Positions 56,202-64,000 of a stretch of 64,000 nucleotides of DNA are shown in pieces (within the stretch, counting starts at the first letter, position 1; each line of letters opens with the position of its first letter). The notes beneath the pieces were generated by a model. That model did not search any database, had not been told where the DNA came from, and saw only the letters and a program-made list of their open reading frames with translations. The DNA comes from Prolixibacteraceae bacterium JC049. GTDB lineage: Bacteria; Bacteroidota; Bacteroidia; Bacteroidales; Prolixibacteraceae. The stretch lies in NCBI GenBank assembly GCA_023369685.1, contig SACZ01000006.1, positions 1,715 through 65,714 on the forward strand, written 5' to 3'. A program made the position numbers and the translations under genes.

Positions 56202-57929
56202 TTACTCTTTCAATCGACTTAAAGCACTAATCCATCCTCCGGAGTGAGTAATCCATCCTTCATCGGTGAATACATTAGGCCCATCGGTTTTTAATTGAGG
56301 CTGCGCCACAAAGAATTGTCTATCGGATTCAAAACCATTGCATATTGTTCCGGGAATTTTTGTCCAACTACCACAAAATTCATCTCCAATTCCGTAAATC
56401 ATACTTTTAGATTCGAATCCTTTCTTTGAAACTATACCACTATTTAATCCTGCAATCCACTGCAGGTTTCCTGTTGCTATTTTTTTGAATTGTTTATCTC
56501 CGGTGAAATCGACCAATTCTAACGCCAAAGCTGCAGCTGAGCCATATGCACCGTTCATGCCATGCCATAAACCACTAAAAACCAGTAGCCCTTCATTCTT
56601 ATAATATCCCATAGGAAGAAGATTGAATGGATTATTGGTGCATGCAGGTAAGAAATATCCATAAGCAAAATCGTTAATCGCTTTCTTTAGCTTCGCATTT
56701 TGGGCATGGTTGGGAAATTTCTCAGCCAGCTGAATAAGAGGAATAATGTAATGAGGGAAAGTGGCTCCGGCATCGTATCCCATGTGATGGTGTTCCCATG
56801 CTTTTTCGGTATAATCGACTGAATCGTACGCCTTAAAATGACCAAAATATCCTCCTTCAGAGTTACTCTTCTTTATTTGTCTGTTCATTACCCGTTGAGC
56901 AAACTCATAAGCCTTATCCACATCTCCTAACTCAACCGCAATCCATGTCATCATGACCAAATCGCGCGTTTTCCACTCTTTAGGTCGAACAAAACCCTTA
57001 GCGACACCATGAATCTTTGGTTCGAAGCCGTCGTCTGGCTGAACAGTTCCATGAAAATCTGTTCCTCCACAATTGTGAATGGGGCCATTTTTTTCCAAAA
57101 AATGAAAAGCTCGAGTTGCCCTAGAAGCAAACTCTTTGGCTATGTTTTTATCATGGTTGGCTAACAGCTTCGATGCACGAGCAAAGCAGACTGCTCCTTT
57201 AGCCACATCTCCGGTAATTACATTTCGGTGTTTGGGCCATTCGTGTATAATGGCACCATCTCCTTTTCCCAGTTCTGCCGCTTTATCCTGGCAAAATGCC
57301 AAGTAATTCAATCCGATAAGCAACTGTTCAATTAGCTCTTTGTTTTGAACATTATCTATTCTTTCCGGAGAAAATTCTAGTAGATCGAAAAGACCAATAA
57401 TCATTGTTGCATGGCTATTTGTTTCTCGCAGGTAGCCGCCACAATCTTGCCATCCACCGCCCTGAGCATGTTCTGGGCCATGTTTCGTAGCATTGTTTTT
57501 TCGAAATAACACCCGCTGTTTCAACTGTTCAATGGCAACAGTTTCCCAGCTTTTATTCCACAATAAATTCCGAGCTACTTTTATTGTCTTCGACTCATAC
57601 AACTTATCGTTTTTATCTTTTACCTGAAAAAAGTAATTCCCACTCTTCGTTATTCCTGAAAAATCGGCTATCCACCAATAAGAATTCCATTTCTTTCCCC
57701 AGAACTTCAATTTTCCTGAATAAGCCAACTGCTTATTGTCATCAAGAAGCTTGAACTGCTCTCCTGCTTCAAATTCTTTAGCTGTACTTCTTATTATAAC
57801 TCGTTTATCTCCATCTAAATCGTATCCCACTCTTGAAAACAGAATACCAGTTTTAGCAGTAGACTGAGCCATAGCACTTCCTACCCAAATGATTAAAAGC
57901 AATAATAATTGTATTCTTCTCATATCCAT
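56202..57929 (-). CDS. GH9-like (endoglucanase family) secreted protein with altered catalytic motif
   Basis: The 575-aa product has a signal peptide (LLLLLIIWVGSAMAQ), an N-terminal Ig-like CelD_N domain at about 27-118 (ILFSRVGYDLDGDKRVII), and an (alpha/alpha)6 barrel at about 125-575. 'GGWQDCGGYLRETNSHA' (158-174) aligns with the GH9 motif G-G-W-x-D-A-G-D: the first Asp (D162) is kept, but the catalytic-base Asp position (165) is Gly. The C-terminal acid Glu is probably E557 in 'FTDEGWITHSGGWISAL'. It may belong to a GH9 subgroup with another base or a non-cellulose substrate, or be inactive. It follows the PUL D terminator and precedes the DUF608 gene. Confidence 0.8.
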   Translation of the reverse strand: MDMRRIQLLLLLIIWVGSAMAQSTAKTGILFSRVGYDLDGDKRVIIRSTAKEFEAGEQFKLLDDNKQLAYSGKLKFWGKKWNSYWWIADFSGITKSGNYFFQVKDKNDKLYESKTIKVARNLLWNKSWETVAIEQLKQRVLFRKNNATKHGPEHAQGGGWQDCGGYLRETNSHATMIIGLFDLLEFSPERIDNVQNKELIEQLLIGLNYLAFCQDKAAELGKGDGAIIHEWPKHRNVITGDVAKGAVCFARASKLLANHDKNIAKEFASRATRAFHFLEKNGPIHNCGGTDFHGTVQPDDGFEPKIHGVAKGFVRPKEWKTRDLVMMTWIAVELGDVDKAYEFAQRVMNRQIKKSNSEGGYFGHFKAYDSVDYTEKAWEHHHMGYDAGATFPHYIIPLIQLAEKFPNHAQNAKLKKAINDFAYGYFLPACTNNPFNLLPMGYYKNEGLLVFSGLWHGMNGAYGSAAALALELVDFTGDKQFKKIATGNLQWIAGLNSGIVSKKGFESKSMIYGIGDEFCGSWTKIPGTICNGFESDRQFFVAQPQLKTDGPNVFTDEGWITHSGGWISALSRLKE

Positions 57930-57960
57930 TCAACTATAACAATTTCTAATATTGAAAATC

Positions 57961-57992
57961 AAAAAAAGGAGGAAGCAATTACTCCCTCCTTT
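57961..57992 (-). terminator. Intrinsic terminator after PUL D susD
   Basis: On the minus strand AAAGGAGG pairs with CCTCCTTT around a 12-nt loop and is followed by further T residues. It lies about 20 bp after the susD stop. GH9 therefore probably has its own promoter or depends on read-through. Confidence 0.8.
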
Positions 57993-58012
57993 CCACTATT
58001 ATTTGTCTGATA

Positions 58013-59806
58013 TTATTCGGCCGAACCAATCCAACCCGAATTCTGTGTTAAGTTTTTATTCTTTTCTAATTCTAGCAGTGGTAGTGGTCTCAAGTAGTGT
58101 TTCGACTCCCAAAACCTTTTAGAAGCATCTTCAATAATTAAAAATCCATCAGCATCAATTGCATACTTATGAATTTTACTATTATCCACTTCTACCACTT
58201 TATTCGCTTTTAGGTCGAAAACTTCATACTTACTTTCAAACATGTTTCCACCCCATTTCATTCCAAGAATCGCCTTAGGCATTTCTACCTCAGCTGTTTT
58301 CCATCGGCGCAAATCGTCATATCTGAAACCTTCCATGAATAGCTCGACGGTTCTTTCACGACGAATTTCCTCTTTCATATCCAGCGAATTAGTTGCAACA
58401 AACGCATTAGTAAGATGAGGCATTCCAACACGATCTCTAAGCATATTTATCGACTTATTCAGTTCTGCATCGGTGATAGATCCATTTTTTTCAAACGAAG
58501 CTTCTGCAAAAATCAACATCATCTCAGCTAAACGGAACACCGGATAGTCGTTGGCAATAGGTCTTTCAATTTCATTACAGAATTTATATGGTACATAGCC
58601 AGTCAAAGAGCTGATACTCCATCCATCATGGAAATATCCCGTTCCAATTAGCTGTTCCGCAGTTTCTTCGAATGTCTTTGCATAAGGTCTATCGTACCAG
58701 TACTGATGAAATGGTTGAACATGGTTCGCTCTGATTCGAGGATCACGATCGACATATTCCCAGTTAGTACCACGTTTAGTTACTGGATCAATTTCTGACA
58801 AGTAACCTTTAAATATCGAATTTGGATTTGTAATAGGCAGACCATTAGCATCCAGATACATATCCATCATTTTTCGTGTTGGAGACAAATCGTCCCAAGC
58901 AACTACAACCCATGATGAACCTCTGTTTCTAAGTTTCTGACTGTACTTATTGGCCAGAATAATCTCATTCTGATCTTCTTTCCCTAATCCTGCTGGATTT
59001 GTTTTGCGCTCTGTCTCCAAAGTGAAGAAGTAGCGATAACTATCCTCTCCCAATACATCTCTGCGATCGAATAATTGAAATTTTCCGCCATCTAAAATCG
59101 CTCCTGAGGCATCAATTGCCTGCTGTAGGTAAGCATTCGCATCAGCTCCTGTATTGTGGTATTTCACCCACGTTCCCTCGAACAAAGCAACACGAGCTTT
59201 TAATGCCAAAACAGCCTCTCTTGTTATTCGTCCTTCATTCTTGGTGCCTGAAAGTGTTCCTACGTCAGTCTTTAGTGCTTCATTTAAATCGTTTAAGATG
59301 AAATCCACCACCTCTTTTCTACTATTTCGAGTTCCGTAAAGCAACGGATCTTCAACTCCCAAAGGTTTATCGACAATGATTACGCCTCCGAAATCTCTAT
59401 AAAGAAACCAGTACTGCAAGGCCCTGAAAAATAATGCTTCCCCTTTATAAACCGAAACACTTTTCTTCAGTTGCTCATCCTCAACACCTTCGATAGCCTC
59501 AAGCATATCGTTAGTTTTACGTATTCTATCGTAACATCCATTATACAAACTGCTTGTATTGGGTTCGGTGTACGTTCCATTACTAATACTACTTCCATCG
59601 AAAGTTATATCAGACCATTCGTCTCTGCCACATGTTCCAAATCCGGGAAGGTAATCGTAAAACTGATTGGCAAAAAGCTTAAAATCTTTTTCTTTTAAAA
59701 AGAAGGACCCAGTACTTAGTTCAGTTTTAGGAAACAAATTCAAATCCTTCTCGCAAGCTGTCAATACTAATATTGACACAATGATTATTATAAATTTATA
59801 CTTCAT
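58013..59806 (-). CDS. SusD/RagB-like surface glycan-binding lipoprotein (PUL D)
   Basis: The 597-aa SusD has a lipoprotein signal (IIIVSILVLTACEKDLNLFP, Cys18). Family motifs are 'FFRALQYWFLYRDFGGVIIV', 'FRLAEMMLIFAEASFEKNGS' and 'EIRRERTVELFMEGFRYDDL'. It resembles the PUL B SusD in length and motif spacing (both have 'REAVLALKARVALFEGTW'-like text after the second helix pair). It starts 11 bp after susC. A GH9-like and a DUF608 enzyme lie directly downstream and may act on the same glycan, perhaps a beta-glucan or related hemicellulose; this is inference. Confidence 0.95.
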   Translation of the reverse strand: MKYKFIIIIVSILVLTACEKDLNLFPKTELSTGSFFLKEKDFKLFANQFYDYLPGFGTCGRDEWSDITFDGSSISNGTYTEPNTSSLYNGCYDRIRKTNDMLEAIEGVEDEQLKKSVSVYKGEALFFRALQYWFLYRDFGGVIIVDKPLGVEDPLLYGTRNSRKEVVDFILNDLNEALKTDVGTLSGTKNEGRITREAVLALKARVALFEGTWVKYHNTGADANAYLQQAIDASGAILDGGKFQLFDRRDVLGEDSYRYFFTLETERKTNPAGLGKEDQNEIILANKYSQKLRNRGSSWVVVAWDDLSPTRKMMDMYLDANGLPITNPNSIFKGYLSEIDPVTKRGTNWEYVDRDPRIRANHVQPFHQYWYDRPYAKTFEETAEQLIGTGYFHDGWSISSLTGYVPYKFCNEIERPIANDYPVFRLAEMMLIFAEASFEKNGSITDAELNKSINMLRDRVGMPHLTNAFVATNSLDMKEEIRRERTVELFMEGFRYDDLRRWKTAEVEMPKAILGMKWGGNMFESKYEVFDLKANKVVEVDNSKIHKYAIDADGFLIIEDASKRFWESKHYLRPLPLLELEKNKNLTQNSGWIGSAE

Positions 59807-59817
59807 TTTGCGTTCAA

Positions 59818-62800
59818 TTAAAAATTAACATTTAACCCTACCGAAACAGTACTTGGGATAGGTGTCATACTAACTGAGAAAGGAAATTCCGGAGAAAAGC
59901 TCTTCGTTGGCATCTTATTAATCAGATAACCAATGTCTGAAGCACTTACATAAATATGCAATCTTTCCGTTCCTACTTTTTTAGCCCACGACTTAGGTAA
60001 ATTATAACCCAACTGTACATTTTTAATGGCTAAGTAAGGAACACTTTTCTGGAAGTATGGAGCATTGGAAATACGGAAGTTGTGTCCGTTTATATTTCCA
60101 TTCACAGTTGCCGATCTAATATGCAATCTTGGGTATAGTGCATCTGGATTTTCCGGTGTCCAGGTATTACCATAATAAAAATCGAGGGGTTGTCTCCAGG
60201 GTGCATCGTAATCTCTCTCCAAAGCGGCAGGACCACTTCCGTTGTTATTCAACTGCCAATTATACAATTGCCCAATACCATTTAGTAACATACTAAAGGT
60301 AAATCCTTTCCAAGATGCATTTAAGTTAATATGGTAGCGATAACGTGGACCTCTTTCTCCCAGTTTCACCAAGTCGCCTGAATCTTCAGTGGGTTTTCCG
60401 TCAGGACCAACTTTGTATATTCTGTTGGCTTCTAAAACACCATCGCCATCTTTATCTAAATATCTGGTATCACCAACTCTGATTTTGCGTTCAACTCCTT
60501 TTGTTACTCTCGACAAATAGTCATCAAGTTCTTCCTGGGTTTGAAAAAATCCGCCAAAATCCAAACCATAAATTGAGTTCACATACTCTCCTTCCACAAA
60601 ACGGTTTAAACCATTTCGAATCACTCTACTATCTGATAAACGTTCTACTTTTGAGCGAACATCTGAGATTCCAAAGTTTACAGAATATGAAAAATCAGTT
60701 CCAATTTTATCTTGCCATTTTATCGATAAATCCCAACCATTGGCTTTTACACTCGCACCATTAACCTGAGGACCTGTTGTTCCCAACACTTCTGGAAAAT
60801 CTTCGGTGTAAAACATGTTATCGGTCAATGCCGAAAAGACATTTCCGGCGATATTTAAGCGATTTTCAAACATTGTAAGCTCTGCTCCAACATTCAGTCG
60901 TTGTGTCTTCTCCCATGTCTGATCGACTGCCGGGAAACCTTTTGTTGTTGCATATTGAGGATTGTAATACGCTCCGGAATTTCCAAAAACGTAACCACTG
61001 GTTCCGGTTCTTATGGTAGATGCGAAATCGTATCTTCCGGTACTATTCTGGTTCCCTAGCTCACCCCAGGAAGCTCTTAGCTTCAAGAAATCGATAGCTT
61101 GGATATTCCAGTTTTTAAAGAAAGGTTCTTCGCTGATATTCCATGCAGCACCTCCACCAAGGAAGGTATCCCACTTTTTACCTTTAATGAAGCGTGACGA
61201 TCCATCATGACGAATATTTCCTTCAATGGTATACCTGTCTTTGTAAGAATAGCTAACATTTCCAAAATAAGATTTGATAACCGTTTCCCATTGCTTATCG
61301 CCATTATATTGTTCTTCAGAATTCCCCATCCATAGCGTATATAGATCGTCGTTAATCAAGTCTTTACGATTTGCCCACAGCTCATCATAATAGAACTCTT
61401 CATGCGACATTCCAACCAGCGATCGAATGGTATGTTTTTCATCGATATTCACCTTGTAAGTTGCCTGAAGGTTTCCTATGAACGAATTATTTATCGATTT
61501 GGTAGCGTTAACTTTGTCGTTCCCTTCAGTTCGGTAATAAGACACTAACTTCTCATTACCATTGTAATGTGCTACGCGTTTCTCAATACTACGTCCCTGG
61601 TAAACATCAACATTACGTGTAACATTACCTTTAATCATCATGCCACTAAAAGGCTTCACTTCGACATAAAACTGAGGAGAGATATTGTAATTCTGCTTTT
61701 TTATTTCACCTCCCTCTTCGGCTAAAGCCAAAGGACTGTACCATTTTACAAAGTTGGTATTGTATCGTCCCTCTTTGGTGTAAGGTAAATCGTATGTATG
61801 CTTTACAGAAGACCAAAATTCTACTGCTCCCAAATAGGTAGGCTCTGTTAGGTTGCGATAACGCATACCAACATTTACACCTAATTTCAAATAATCTTTG
61901 TGGTTATACTCATATTTGATACGAGTGAAATAGGTCAATGCATCGTTCTTCCCGTGTTTCAACATCGAATTTTCGTCTACTACACCTCCAGATAAGTAGT
62001 AGTTCGTATTTTTTCCAGAACCCGACACCGAAACATCATAGTTAGTTCTGGTGGCAGTTCCATACATGAAGTCGTACCACTGTATATTGCCAAAAGCTAA
62101 ATATTCACTATCAGGAAACTGTCCTCCATCTGTAATTTCGTATTTAAAGTCATTTTTGAATATATCTTCATGCTGAATATTATTTTCATCCATATAATCA
62201 AAAACACTCTTGAAATTAAACATCGGAGCATCACCTTGCTCTTCCCAGGCTTTTCTCATTGTTGTGAAAAAAGTATACATATCTTCTTTTCGGGAATAAT
62301 ATCTAGGAGTAGAGAATGTAGTACTTATACTTGCTCTTACAGAAGGCTCTTTTCCTCGTTTGGTAGTAACAACCAATACTCCTCCCGAACCACGCGAACC
62401 ATAAATTACTGCTTCGGCATCTTTTAAAACCGAAATATTCTCCACATCATTCGGATTGATAAAATCTAAAGCGTTAATGCTTTCCTGAACAACACCATCT
62501 ACTACCAACAATGGCGAAACACCTCTTCGGGAAACAGTACCTCCAATATTGAAGCTAACGCCGCCACCACCAACACGTCCGGGATTACTGTAACTAACAT
62601 TCAATCCTGGAGCCAAACCAATCATCAAATTACTTAGCTTCTGTACTGGTCGGTTCTTTAACTGTTCGTTAGAAATTGTGGCAACCGATCCTGTTAAGTT
62701 GGTTTTTCGCTTGGTTTGGTAACCTACGGCAACCACCTCATCTAAGTCGATAGCAGACTCTTGCAATACTACTTTTATATTGGTTCTATTGGCTACTTCA

Positions 62801-63369
62801 ACCTCTTGCATTTCCATTCCTACAAACGAAAATTGCAGAATCGTTTTAGCATCTACTTCTAAACTAAATTTGCCGTCAATATCACTTGTAATACCTATTG
62901 TAGTTCCTTTTACAACAATTGAAACACCCGGTAAAGGCTCTCCATTTTCATCAACAACTACACCGGCAACTTTTTGCTTTTGCTGATTCCCCACCATATC
63001 CTGACGCTCTTTGTCCTGATGTATCATTATATGCTTTCCTAAAACAGTATAAGTTACATCTGAACCATCAAATATCTTACTTAGAACATTTGACACTGAT
63101 GCAGAACGAACATTTAAATCTACTTTTTTTGTTACATCAACATCTCTGTTGTTGTACATAAAGTAATAATCAGATTGTTCTTCTATTTGCTCCAGAATAA
63201 ACTTAATCTGCTTATTCTTGTAGTTTAAATTTAGCTTCGCTTTTTGTGCACTGCCTGCTGTTACACTAAGAGTTGCTAAAATCGTTAAAAAGAAGGTTAG
63301 TCTCATAATTACCAATAATTTTTGCATCCCTGGATTACTCCGGCATACCTTCATTAAATTTTTTTTCAT
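59818..63369 (-). CDS. SusC-like TonB-dependent transporter with STN domain (PUL D)
   Basis: The product is 1183 aa from this start, with a signal peptide in 'MRLTFFLTILATLSVTAGSA' and an STN domain at about 48-122 ('LNLNYKNKQIKFILEQIEEQ'). A carboxypeptidase-D-like domain follows at about 135-210 ('GEPLPGVSIVVKGTTIGITS'), then the plug ('EVVAVGYQTKRKTNLTGSVA') and a barrel with 'DTRYLDKDGDGVLEANRIYK', ending 'VSVGLNVNF'. I chose the ATG at 63369 over the one at 63423, because its context (CGTAAAATTATG plus an A-run) matches the starts of the SusCs of PULs A and B. With the FecR gene just upstream, signalling to an ECF sigma factor is expected. Confidence 0.95.
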   Translation of the reverse strand: MKKNLMKVCRSNPGMQKLLVIMRLTFFLTILATLSVTAGSAQKAKLNLNYKNKQIKFILEQIEEQSDYYFMYNNRDVDVTKKVDLNVRSASVSNVLSKIFDGSDVTYTVLGKHIMIHQDKERQDMVGNQQKQKVAGVVVDENGEPLPGVSIVVKGTTIGITSDIDGKFSLEVDAKTILQFSFVGMEMQEVEVANRTNIKVVLQESAIDLDEVVAVGYQTKRKTNLTGSVATISNEQLKNRPVQKLSNLMIGLAPGLNVSYSNPGRVGGGGVSFNIGGTVSRRGVSPLLVVDGVVQESINALDFINPNDVENISVLKDAEAVIYGSRGSGGVLVVTTKRGKEPSVRASISTTFSTPRYYSRKEDMYTFFTTMRKAWEEQGDAPMFNFKSVFDYMDENNIQHEDIFKNDFKYEITDGGQFPDSEYLAFGNIQWYDFMYGTATRTNYDVSVSGSGKNTNYYLSGGVVDENSMLKHGKNDALTYFTRIKYEYNHKDYLKLGVNVGMRYRNLTEPTYLGAVEFWSSVKHTYDLPYTKEGRYNTNFVKWYSPLALAEEGGEIKKQNYNISPQFYVEVKPFSGMMIKGNVTRNVDVYQGRSIEKRVAHYNGNEKLVSYYRTEGNDKVNATKSINNSFIGNLQATYKVNIDEKHTIRSLVGMSHEEFYYDELWANRKDLINDDLYTLWMGNSEEQYNGDKQWETVIKSYFGNVSYSYKDRYTIEGNIRHDGSSRFIKGKKWDTFLGGGAAWNISEEPFFKNWNIQAIDFLKLRASWGELGNQNSTGRYDFASTIRTGTSGYVFGNSGAYYNPQYATTKGFPAVDQTWEKTQRLNVGAELTMFENRLNIAGNVFSALTDNMFYTEDFPEVLGTTGPQVNGASVKANGWDLSIKWQDKIGTDFSYSVNFGISDVRSKVERLSDSRVIRNGLNRFVEGEYVNSIYGLDFGGFFQTQEELDDYLSRVTKGVERKIRVGDTRYLDKDGDGVLEANRIYKVGPDGKPTEDSGDLVKLGERGPRYRYHINLNASWKGFTFSMLLNGIGQLYNWQLNNNGSGPAALERDYDAPWRQPLDFYYGNTWTPENPDALYPRLHIRSATVNGNINGHNFRISNAPYFQKSVPYLAIKNVQLGYNLPKSWAKKVGTERLHIYVSASDIGYLINKMPTKSFSPEFPFSVSMTPIPSTVSVGLNVNF

Positions 63370-63457
63370 AATTTTACGATTCGAGTTTATTGAATCAGTT
63401 ATGTTGCTGTCGCCAAACTGCATTACATAACCAATTCATATTTAACAATAAACTTTT

Positions 63458-63489
63458 AAAACAGAGAAGGGTCCAAGCTTCTCTGTTTT
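63458..63489 (-). promoter_or_regulatory. Hairpin between fecR and susC of PUL D
   Basis: AAAACAGAGAAG pairs perfectly with CTTCTCTGTTTT, a 12-bp stem with an 8-nt loop that begins at the base after the FecR stop. The A-stem-T form resembles an intrinsic terminator or attenuator. Confidence 0.65.
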
Positions 63490-64000
63490 TTAGTTTTTAG
63501 GTTTAATTCTTATTATATCTCCATCTATTTCATATGATATTGGTGTTATTATTGAAATCATTTTAAGCACCTCTTTTAAGTTTTCAGTTTTGGTTTTAAA
63601 AGTGTAACCTTCCCTATCAGCCAAGCGTGGATCTAGAATAATTTTAACACCAAACCAGCTTTCCAGATAATCAACTACCTCGCCCAACGATTGGTTATTA
63701 AAAACGAGTAAGTTGCGTGTCCAGGCTGTTGTCATACTTGTTTCCGTTAGTTTTCTCACCTGAAACTTATTGCCTGTAAGTTCTAATTGGTCATTGGGAT
63801 TAAGCTTACTCAACTCTTTATCGCGTTGATTTAGTACCTGCACCTTACCCGAAACCAAAGTTACAGCAGTGCTGTTTCTCTTGCTATTCTCGTTAACATT
63901 GAACTTTGTACCAAACACTTTTACTTTCAGTCGTGAAGTGTTAACCACAAAATGATGCTGTGTGCTCTTTACCACATCGAAATAGCACTCTCCTTTTATA
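63490..64000 (-). CDS. FecR-family anti-sigma factor (PUL D), 5' end cut by the window
   Basis: About 170 residues are visible and the frame is open to the window edge. It begins 'IKGECYFDVVKSTQHHFVVN', the usual FecR strand pattern (G-E-x-Y-F-D-V), followed by 'KVKVFGTKFNVNEN', 'VTLVSGKVQVLN' and the C-terminal DUF4974 domain ('LLVFNNQSLGEVVDYLESWF'). A GTG codon at 63975 is internal, not a start. The N-terminal cytoplasmic part and the transmembrane helix lie outside the window. It precedes an STN-bearing SusC by 120 bp, with a strong hairpin between. Confidence 0.95.
   Translation of the reverse strand, partial: IKGECYFDVVKSTQHHFVVNTSRLKVKVFGTKFNVNENSKRNSTAVTLVSGKVQVLNQRDKELSKLNPNDQLELTGNKFQVRKLTETSMTTAWTRNLLVFNNQSLGEVVDYLESWFGVKIILDPRLADREGYTFKTKTENLKEVLKMISIITPISYEIDGDIIRIKPKN

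Noticed and set aside
63973-63975. GTG as a start codon for the FecR at the window edge
   Set aside because: The frame continues upstream with the normal FecR pattern GECYFDV, so the codon is internal.

Overview
The window is chromosomal DNA of a Bacteroidota bacterium. The evidence is five SusC/SusD pairs, FecR anti-sigma factors with an ECF sigma factor, TAnnTTTG-type -7 promoter elements, a type IX secretion C-terminal domain and AT-rich, A-rich gene starts. The set of glycan genes suggests an environmental, probably marine, polysaccharide degrader of the Bacteroidales/Marinilabiliales type; that placement is inference. No rRNA, tRNA, CRISPR array, transposase or phage gene was seen.

Layout. 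(1) 1-9503, plus strand: PUL A, made of the end of a FecR gene, SusC with an STN domain, SusD, a DUF1735/F5-8C surface lipoprotein and a T9SS-exported DUF3472/F5-8C protein. (2) 9504-10929: intergenic DNA with a 412-bp structured sequence present twice. (3) 10930-19749, minus strand: a beta-helix lipoprotein with a C-terminal PDZ domain, two unknown envelope proteins, a TRM11-like methyltransferase and a large Asp-box propeller protein. (4) 20142-27984, minus: PUL B, a complete ECF sigma/FecR/SusC/SusD/small lipoprotein unit with its own terminator. (5) 28124-37348, minus: an enzyme operon of GH2, GH172 (DUF2961), BNR_4 propeller, GH105 and an all-helical lipoprotein. (6) 37668-53269, minus: PUL C, a seven-gene operon of two SusC/SusD pairs and three fasciclin-domain lipoproteins. 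(7) 53379-57929, minus: a DUF608/GH116-like protein and a GH9-like protein. (8) 57961-64000, minus: PUL D, SusD, SusC with STN, and a FecR gene cut by the window edge.

How the genes fit together. PULs A, B and D carry SusC proteins with an STN signalling domain next to FecR, which fits regulation by trans-envelope signalling to an ECF sigma factor. PUL C has no FecR or sigma gene and its two SusC proteins have no STN. Its promoter and that of the enzyme operon share a TAAGTTTG -7 element overlapped by an AAACGTTT operator, plus CAATCGATTG palindromes. The enzyme operon (5) and the uptake operon (6) are therefore probably one regulon under a LacI-type repressor encoded elsewhere. GH105, which removes unsaturated uronic acid from lyase products, beside a BNR_4 propeller of the fold used by some ulvan lyases, suggests a uronic-acid polysaccharide as substrate.

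Structured non-coding DNA is abundant: hairpins between fecR and susC in all three FecR loci, terminators closing most operons, a dispersed GTAGAGACGCAA hairpin, and a 182-bp element bounded by inverted repeats.
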